This document shows, piece by piece, positions 57,591-64,000 of a DNA stretch of 64,000 nt. The notes beneath the pieces are model-generated. The model was given only the letters and a program-made list of their open reading frames with translations. It was not told the origin of the DNA and made no database searches. How positions within the stretch are numbered: position 1 is the first letter of the stretch; every line of letters begins with the position of its first letter. This DNA is from Flaveria trinervia (Eukaryota; Streptophyta; Magnoliopsida; Asterales; Asteraceae), in the NCBI GenBank assembly GCA_025506515.1, contig CM046457.1:45678445-45742444 (forward strand), read 5' to 3'. The position numbers and the translations under genes were made by a program.

Positions 57591-59825
57591 TGTAAAACAT
57601 GTTTTTAGGATAATTTCAATCCTAATCATCAATCCCATCGGCTCGAAGCATAATGTGGCTATTCTAAACATGAGTAGCCTATAAACCATCAATAACTAAC
57701 ATCCAACATACACATTACATACGGGTATTCACACATAAACTTTGTAAAATCATTTTAATACGTTTTCAGCCCCAAAGATAGTTTAAAACATGTAAAAACC
57801 AGGGTCTAGAACTCACCTGGTGCAACTTGGGTGTTCTTCCTTTTAACCCGCTTGCAAAGAGTTCAAAACACCTAGTAACAACATCCAAAAACACACACAC
57901 GAGCACAAACACAACACATAAGCATACAAACGCATAACCGGGATAAAACCCGACATAAAAACATAAAACCGCGAATTTTTACCTTAATTCGATTTCTTCT
58001 TCTTCTTCTTCTACAAAACCGAGAGTTCTTTTGCTCTCTCTCTCTCTCTAAAACCGAAGAAGATGATGATGTGAAATGAGGGTGGGCGGCCATGCCCACC
58101 TTCACACCAACTTTTCAAAGATTTTTGTCCTTTTTACATTTTTAGTCCCTCCACTTGGACCTTATTGCCTTTCTTACTTTTATTCTTCATATCTTGACTT
58201 TTAAAAATAACCGGGTGTTACATAAAGAGGAAGAGCAATAAAGAAGAGAAGGGGAACATTAATAAATGTTAACAAGTCTTGCAAGCTTACAGGAGGTACA
58301 CGACCATGTTGTCGTTAGCTCAACTGTGTTGCGGGTTATCTACCCTATTATGCACACAGAGCCAGTCAATTGAGATTGGCAGGACCTTTGCAGCGTATCC
58401 TAGGTGATTGAGTCGGCCTTGTATACAGTAAACAGAACCCTTTTGAGGGATATAGATGGCCCATCACCAGTTTTCACCGCGCATATAGTTTAGGGTATTG
58501 CTCATTGGTCCATACAGATAGTGAAAGATAAAGATAAAAGAATACGCAATAAACAAGGCATACAGTAAAGAGAACAAACAGTATTTGTTCGTATAGTTAA
58601 TACGTGCTCGCATACAAAGTAAAAGTTGTATTTCACAGAAAGAGTATTTTTCATATACAACATACAGAAAGTATTTTATTACTTTTAAAACTAGAACTCA
58701 CTCAACAATGCTGACTTTTATACATTTTCGGTTGGCAGGTAATTATTGCTGAGGATGGCACGAGGGTGAAGTACTCGGCAGGAAAAGACTGACATCCATT
58801 CGTACTTCATATTGCTATTGTTTTGTAATGCAGTTAAAAAATTCTTTTGTAATCAGTCAAACAATAGTGTATTGCACAACAACAGTGTTTTAAAAAAAGA
58901 AATGAATGGCTTTTGATATAGTAATTCCGTTGTTTGAGTTTGTATATTTATAATATATAATGTATTAAATGTTGTGATTGACCAACTGTGAGGTCTCCGG
59001 GAACGGGGCCTTACAGATGCACACTGGGGTCCAATCTTTGTAATTGACCATATGTATGGAATCCTTGCCGCTTGCCGTAGGTGCTGGAGTCAGCTTCGTG
59101 CACAATGTTCAAGGTTTATGAAAGACCTCAGGCCCAGTTACCAGCTTCGTGCATAATGTTCGGGGTATAGCATAAGGCATTGATCCGGAATGTAAAAGAA
59201 AAGATAAGTGGTCTTTACTTACCCTATGTACTGGAGTCAGCTCCGTGTCCAATGTTCAAGGTCTATGAAAGACCTCAAGCCCAGTTACCCGCTTCGTGCA
59301 CAATGTTCGGGGTAATGTACATGTCATCGAAAGTAATGAACGTACATATGAATGTAAGAAGAATGAACGAATGAGAATGATAATGACGTACGAAGAATGA
59401 ACGAAATTTAATGAAATATGATGATAATGATGATATTATCTATGTGTACGTATGATGTATGAGCGCATGAATGTAAGAAAGATCTTAACAAAAGAAAAGT
59501 ATGTTTTATTATAAAACTAGAACTCACTCAGCAACGTTGAGTTTTATGTGTTTCAAGTTGGCAGGTAATGTTGCTGAGGATGGCACGGGGCGGCTACTCA
59601 GCTCTTTTGGACGGCATTCTTTTGATTAATGTTTTTGCATTGTAATGCGAACGAACGATGTTTTGAAATGAATGCTTATATTACTTGCAAAAGCATTTGT
59701 AATGATATGAAAAGTTATTTTTATGTTCTGCTGCAATGTTTTATGAATGTTAAATGTAAAGTTATATGCTTAATGTGCAATGATTTACCAGTTGTAAGTG
59801 TCCGGAAACGGGACCTTACAGTTAT

Positions 59826-61132
59826 CCTTTTGTCAGTAGATATCATGAAATTCTAAGGATAAAATTATATTCTCCAATATTACTACGAAATTTAATATTT
59901 ACTTCTAAGATGGATACGTACAAAATATATAAAAAAAAGGTACAAAAAACTTGATTTAGCTAACCAAGAAAATCACCACTTTAAAAGGTTTTTTGCATTG
60001 TATTTTCATGAACTAAAAATCAAACAATAATATGATATCAATTAATAAACTGACTATTTGAATTAAAATGTTTAAAGTATATTGAATGACATAAAAGAAT
60101 TTGTAACGTATATTGAATGCAATAAAAGAATTTGTAAATACAAACATAATTAATCATTTGTGTACTTAGATAATATGTTGTTTGTTAAAACTTAATAATG
60201 TCAATTGGTTAAAAATATGTAATGCAAATTAACTTAATAAATTATAAAAAATAAATGTATAGAAATTTTAAAAGGTGAAAGGTTGTTAATTTTGGTATTA
60301 ATCAACGTTTGTGAATATTTTAATGTCGAACTATAGTTTTTTAAAACTATTACAATTTTTGAAAATAAATTTTTATTCAAAGAATACATAAATTGTCAGT
60401 TTTAAATAGATTGACTTAGATTCTTGATTCTAATAAACTCATTGTTATTTTTTTAATTGTTCAGAAGACGACACGTGACAATTGTTTGCTAAGAATATGT
60501 CATGTGGCAAATTATTGCTTAAAACTAAACCACATCAACAATATGATAAGAAATGGTTTTCAATAATATATTTAAAAGTCTGACCTACATCGTGTAATGT
60601 ATAATGTCGAAAAAAACAGGGTAAAATATAAAGAATACCTAGAAACTTTTATTACACTATATGCCATAATGAAATATTCTCATTATAGAACAAAAAAAAT
60701 CAATTTATTAATAGTATAGAACAAAGAAATCAATTTTAGATTTATTTTAATGAGAATGTAAATCGTTATATGTATAACAAAACTTTAAAACTTGTCAATA
60801 ATATAAGACGATTATTTAGAAAAATTATGTAGGGATCTAATATTTTTGAATTTGTAAATTTAAAAATATGATATTTTAAAAGATGTATATTTTAGATCAT
60901 CTGATATTTAATAGTTATAATTTTTAGTTTTGAGAGGATAATATTTTTGGATAGGATTGATGAAATTGATAGCTAATTTTACTTAGTATAGTCCAAATGA
61001 AAAGTAGTTAGTATAGTATAAATAGAAAGTAATTAAGAGATTATTAATTGATTGATAAAATTGATGACTAATTGAAGTTACTATAAAATCTGCATTAAAT
61101 CAGCCATGTGACAAGTGTTTGTTGAAATCATA
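59826..61132. other. AT-rich segment without recognised features
   Basis: Strongly AT-rich with no ORF of note and no tandem array. A block around 60470-60540 (acacgtgac...catgtggcaaattattgcttaaaa) resembles 61620-61690, suggesting a diverged dispersed repeat. Confidence 0.5.
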
Positions 61133-61610
61133 TCTATAACTTATAATAAAAGAAGATTTTCTTAAAATACGTATCATCATTCTAGCATATCAAATGACAC
61201 GTGTCATTATTCTAGCATAACAAAAAAAGTTATTTTCTCGTATCTCTCTCATAATAAATACAAAAATTATAAATATAATTAGTTTGACTTTTCTTTTTTT
61301 AACTAAAATATATTAAAACAAAATATTTATATTTGTGTTTCTTGTATCTCTTATATTAAATGATAATTATTATAAATAAGTAAACTAAACTATTAAACAT
61401 CTAAAATATAAATGTAGTTATTTTAATAATTTATTAATACATATTAAATATAGAGTAATAATTTTAATTTATTATGTGTTATAACTTTTAAAATTCATTA
61501 GTTTTATTTCACCAATGGATAATAACATTTAGAAAATAAAATATTATTAAACAAATGATTTTAATATGTTTTATATATTCCACCCATGTAATACATGGGC
61601 TTTAACCTAG
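61133..61610 (+). mobile_element. Short non-autonomous Helitron 1
   Basis: 5' end TCTATAACTTATAATAAAAG preceded by A. The 3' end has the hairpin CCCATGTAATACATGGG about 8 bases before terminal CTAG and is followed by T. The A|TC...CTAG|T context fits Helitron insertion between A and T. 478 bp, no coding capacity. Contains a perfect 14-bp palindrome ATGACACGTGTCAT (61194-61207) with a G-box core. Confidence 0.75.
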
Positions 61611-61718
61611 TTGCTAATAAAATGACAAGTGACATTGTTTGTTATATATATGACATGTGGTGATATATTGCTTAAAATCATTGCACATGGCTAAACCTCC
61701 TTTCATTTATTATATATA

Positions 61719-62525
61719 CTAGGTTAGTATTCCGTGTATTACACGGGTTGAATAAATAAAATAATAAATAATTAGTAACAAAAATTTATGAATTATAGAA
61801 CCATGTTTGGAGATAAAATATGATTATAATTGCATATGAATAGTTATTTCAAGTAAATACACAATAGATAGGTTATAGATAGATAGATATATAGATAAAT
61901 AGATAGTCTAGAAACTCATTTATTAAATGGATTATAGTTATTAATAAACACGAAAAGTTACAGTACGATAATTTAATATAAGATATGTATAAAATCATAT
62001 ATACGTACTTGTTCAAAAGATAAAATAATAAAACTATTTTTAACTCTCTTATCTAAATAGTTTTATTTTTAAATATTTGTTTTATGATTTTCATATAAAA
62101 ATTATTGTATATAAAAACTTTGTTTATTAAAAACTCAAATGTCTAATTATTTTGGTTGTATTAATAAAAAATGCTTTTAAAAATTCCATATTTTTATATT
62201 ATTTTAAAAAAAGAATGATTTAAAATATTTTGTTTCAAAAGGTTTAATGTTTTAGAAAATATATGAATTTTAATTTTCTTAGTAAAATTTATTTTTAAAA
62301 ACATATTTTGATTTTAAAAAAATATAAATGAGAGAGAAAAATGTATCAATTAACCAAATTAACTTTTATGAAGAGAGAGAGAAATTGTTTAAGTGTTTAA
62401 ATTAATTTAATAGCATTTGAGAGGGAAAATAAATTGAGTATGTTTAGAAGAATGACAAGTGTCAAAAAGATGATCTAAAAAGATGACAAGTGACAAACAA
62501 ACTTTATTTTATTAGTATTTATAGA
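61719..62525 (-). mobile_element. Short non-autonomous Helitron 2, minus strand
   Basis: On the minus strand: 5' TCTATAAATACTAATAAAAT (preceded by A), 3' hairpin CCGTGTAATACACGG then CTAACCTAG followed by T. About 807 bp; an alternative TC eight bases further right (62533) is possible. Termini match Helitron 1. The two 3' ends face each other across 108 bp. Includes the tetranucleotide run agatagatag near 61875. Confidence 0.7.
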
Positions 62526-62541
62526 TTTATAGATGTATCCT

Positions 62542-62777
62542 TCTACTCTAATAAAGGGTAACTATTAATGACACGTTACAACACCATATTCATTCTTACA
62601 AAAAATTTCCCGCTTCTATCTCCTATTAAATAATTACCTTAATTACAAATAATATTATTTAAGTCTTTTTTAGATTAAAAGTTGTTTTCTAATGAATTAA
62701 GAAAGATATCTTTTTATTAATGTTATTTCTAAAGAAACAAATTTTTTAAAATAAATTATTTAAAACATCAAACTTAT
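62542..62777 (+). mobile_element. Possible third Helitron 5' end, truncated
   Basis: TCTACTCTAATAAAGGG resembles the 5' termini of Helitrons 1 and 2, but no hairpin-CTAG end follows before the putative LTR at 62778. The preceding base is T rather than A. Confidence 0.35.
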
Positions 62778-63153
62778 TGTTAGAGATGTAAAAGATAGTT
62801 TATATTCCTAAGACAATGAAAGTCAACAAAAGTCAACGTCACGGTCAAAGTCAACAAAAGTCAAACCCGACACGTTCGAGACAAGAAACCAAGACGAGAC
62901 GTTGAAGATTTGAATGACTAGGATTTGAATGATTAGCCTAAGTCTAAGAGGTTAAGTACAATTAGTGAATATTAGTCTAGAATATAAATAAATTAATTGC
63001 AATTAGGTTTTGATGATAGTTGGATGACCAATTGATTAGGGTTTTTCATTTTGTACAAATTATATGCAATCAATATAGATTAAAATAAAGTTTTTTTGTG
63101 TTTATCATTATTTTGATTTAATTCTTCATGATTTGATTCAAGTTTGTTTATCA
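62778..63153 (+). repeat. Putative 5' LTR of a further LTR element or TRIM
   Basis: Begins TGTTAGAGATGTAAAAG, ends near TTTATCA, and is followed 13 bases later by TGATATCAGAGCC (63167-63179), one mismatch from the tRNA-iMet primer site. The partner LTR would be outside the window. The boundaries are therefore tentative. Confidence 0.5.
62821..62864 (+). promoter_or_regulatory. Cluster of five W-box motifs
   Basis: AGTCAA or GGTCAA (reverse complement TTGAC[TC]) at 62821, 62831, 62843, 62849 and 62859. W-boxes are the known binding sites of plant WRKY factors. Five in 44 bp, near the start of a putative LTR, would suit stress-responsive transcription (inference). Confidence 0.55.
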
Positions 63154-63166
63154 TGTATTTATAATT

Positions 63167-63179
63167 TGATATCAGAGCC
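63167..63179 (+). other. Putative primer binding site
   Basis: TGATATCAGAGCC differs from TGGTATCAGAGCC at one base. Its distance from the nearest CA (13 bases) is larger than usual. Confidence 0.5.
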
Positions 63180-64000
63180 ATATTGTATCAATGCATTGAA
63201 GATTTGAAGAATTTGTTGCTGATTTTTGAAGATGTTCATCAATTTTTAAAGAGAGAAACTAAAGTTCTAGAGAGAGAAAGTAAATCTAAGTTTAAATTTC
63301 TACAAATTCAATAACATCAGATCTATCTTTATTTACGACATATATTAGATTTACATCATCTGTTATATAAGAAAACTTAAAGAAAAATTCAGAGCTGAAG
63401 AAAAATTCACATCATCATTGTGTGTGTTTTTGGTGTTCTGAGGATCTTCAAATCTTCAAATCATTTCGCTACGAAATTAACACCCAACTGAACGAAAGTT
63501 CACATTTTCGAGAGAAAATACTAGCAAAAATGCTGCCAAAATCATCAACGAACCAAGAAGGAACCTGCGAAATTAATAAATATTAATCAGCGAAAATATT
63601 AAAAAAAATCTGCGAAATTAATTTATATATATTCTACGAATCCATATCTTCAATCTGCGAATTTATAAAATCAAACTGCAAATTTAACAAAAGTTCAGCG
63701 AAATAAAAAAAAAACCCTTACCTAACCCTAGCCGCCGGAATACAATCACCATAACCCAAATTCTTTAAATTCAAACTACCAACAAAGATAATAACAACCA
63801 AATACAGGTTAAAAACAGTGAAGACAACACAACATTTGCAAAAACCAGAAAACACAATAGCAGATCCCCAAAGTCTACAATCAATCTATAACCTAATTTC
63901 ACCATTTGCCTTCTGAATCACCACCTTGTTCAATTTCGCTCTCTACCTCTTCCACTACTTCATTTGACACCACTTAGAAGCATCCCCAAACCGAAACACT
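63180..64000 (+). other. Putative leader with ctgcgaa(att) repeats
   Basis: No ORF. From about 63545 to 63710 the motif ctgcgaaatt and variants (agcgaaat, tacgaat) recur with AT-rich spacers. The last 250 bp is non-repetitive and A/C-rich. The element, if real, continues beyond the window. Confidence 0.4.

Larger units (their letters stand above)
55950..58222 (-). mobile_element. Solo LTR J (gypsy), inverted, inside I
   Basis: 2273 bp. On the minus strand it starts TGTAACACCCGGTTATTT (58222) and ends AACGGGGCCTTACA (55950). Flanked by a perfect TAAAG duplication (55945-55949 and 58223-58227). No internal region. It is of the same or a close family as I but opposite in orientation, so the first 1.2 kb of I and J can pair as a large inverted repeat. 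It contains four copies of a cgaacattgtgcacgaagc block (56431-56650) and a gcgcatggg minisatellite. Confidence 0.93.
54754..59015 (+). mobile_element. Solo LTR I (gypsy) inside H, interrupted by J
   Basis: Starts TGTAACACCCGGTTATTC and ends GAACGGGGCCTTACA; about 1.98 kb without J. Flanked by a perfect GATGC duplication (54749-54753 and 59016-59020), with H sequence on both sides. No internal region, so a solo LTR. Carries a catgcgcctgaat minisatellite (about 55370-55730) and a donor-like AGGTAA at 58737-58742. Confidence 0.92.
53398..59820 (+). mobile_element. Solo LTR H (gypsy), interrupted by I and J
   Basis: Starts TGTAACACCAGGTTATT and ends AACGGGACCTTACA; about 2.16 kb once I is removed. 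No primer binding site, polypurine tract or internal gene adjoins either end, so it is a solo LTR left by LTR-LTR recombination. It contains a cattcgca/cgattga minisatellite (about 53970-54260) and two 147-bp-spaced pairs of an agcttcgtgcacaatgttc block (59092-59312). The termini match I and J, placing all three in related gypsy families. Confidence 0.85.

Noticed and set aside
57872..58105. Arg/Cys-rich minus-strand frame in LTR J
   Set aside because: Translation of TC- and GT-rich low-complexity sequence near the LTR transcription start region.
59826..61132. Host gene in the AT-rich right flank
   Set aside because: No open frame beyond chance, no splice-consistent exon chain and no recognisable protein.

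Overview
This window looks like plant nuclear heterochromatin built almost entirely of nested LTR retrotransposons. The supporting signs are initiator-tRNA-Met primer binding sites (TGGTATCAGAGC type), Ty1/copia and chromovirus-type Ty3/gypsy polyproteins, very long gypsy LTRs, TG...CA termini with 5-bp target duplications, and Helitron ends of the usual plant type. No intact host gene was recognised. The long third ORF downstream of copia pol, the large gag with two zinc knuckles and the G-rich polypurine tract suggest Sirevirus-like copia elements. From memory, similar third-ORF proteins are frequent in Asteraceae drafts, so a composite is my best but weak guess at the host.

Layout. Element A (copia, minus strand) runs from before base 1 to 24852. 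Its 3' LTR is at 1-688 and its 5' LTR at 24043-24852. Element B (same family, plus strand, 10161-22691, TSD AATTG) sits inside the gag of A. A itself sits inside the pol of a third family member, C (plus strand, right part 24853-31127). C in turn lies in the 3' part of a different copia-like element, D. The D LTR (31781-40742) is split by E, a complete but broken copia element (32540-40685). That D LTR is preceded by a polypurine tract and followed by a primer binding site and a gag start, so two D copies appear to share one LTR in tandem.

From about 41571 a decayed gypsy integrase fragment (F) is split by a full chromovirus-like gypsy element, G (42565-53105, LTRs about 2.6 kb, TSD ATTGC). 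Next come three gypsy solo LTRs nested in one another: H (53398-59820), I inside H (54754-59015, TSD GATGC) and J, inverted, inside I (55950-58222, TSD TAAAG). The remaining 4 kb is AT-rich. It holds two short non-autonomous Helitrons with their 3' ends facing each other, a possible third Helitron 5' end, and the left LTR and leader of a further putative LTR element carrying five W-box motifs.

No element here has an uninterrupted coding region. gag, protease, integrase, reverse transcriptase and RNase H are all recognisable but broken by stops and frameshifts, and the RT catalytic motif is altered in A (YVGD) and B (YVND). If mobile at all, these copies would depend on proteins supplied in trans. 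The points most worth a second look are the conserved third ORF of A, B and C; the arrays of short palindromes flanking it; a degenerate cgactga/cgcatg minisatellite that recurs in LTRs and leaders of unrelated elements; and the three-deep solo-LTR nest.
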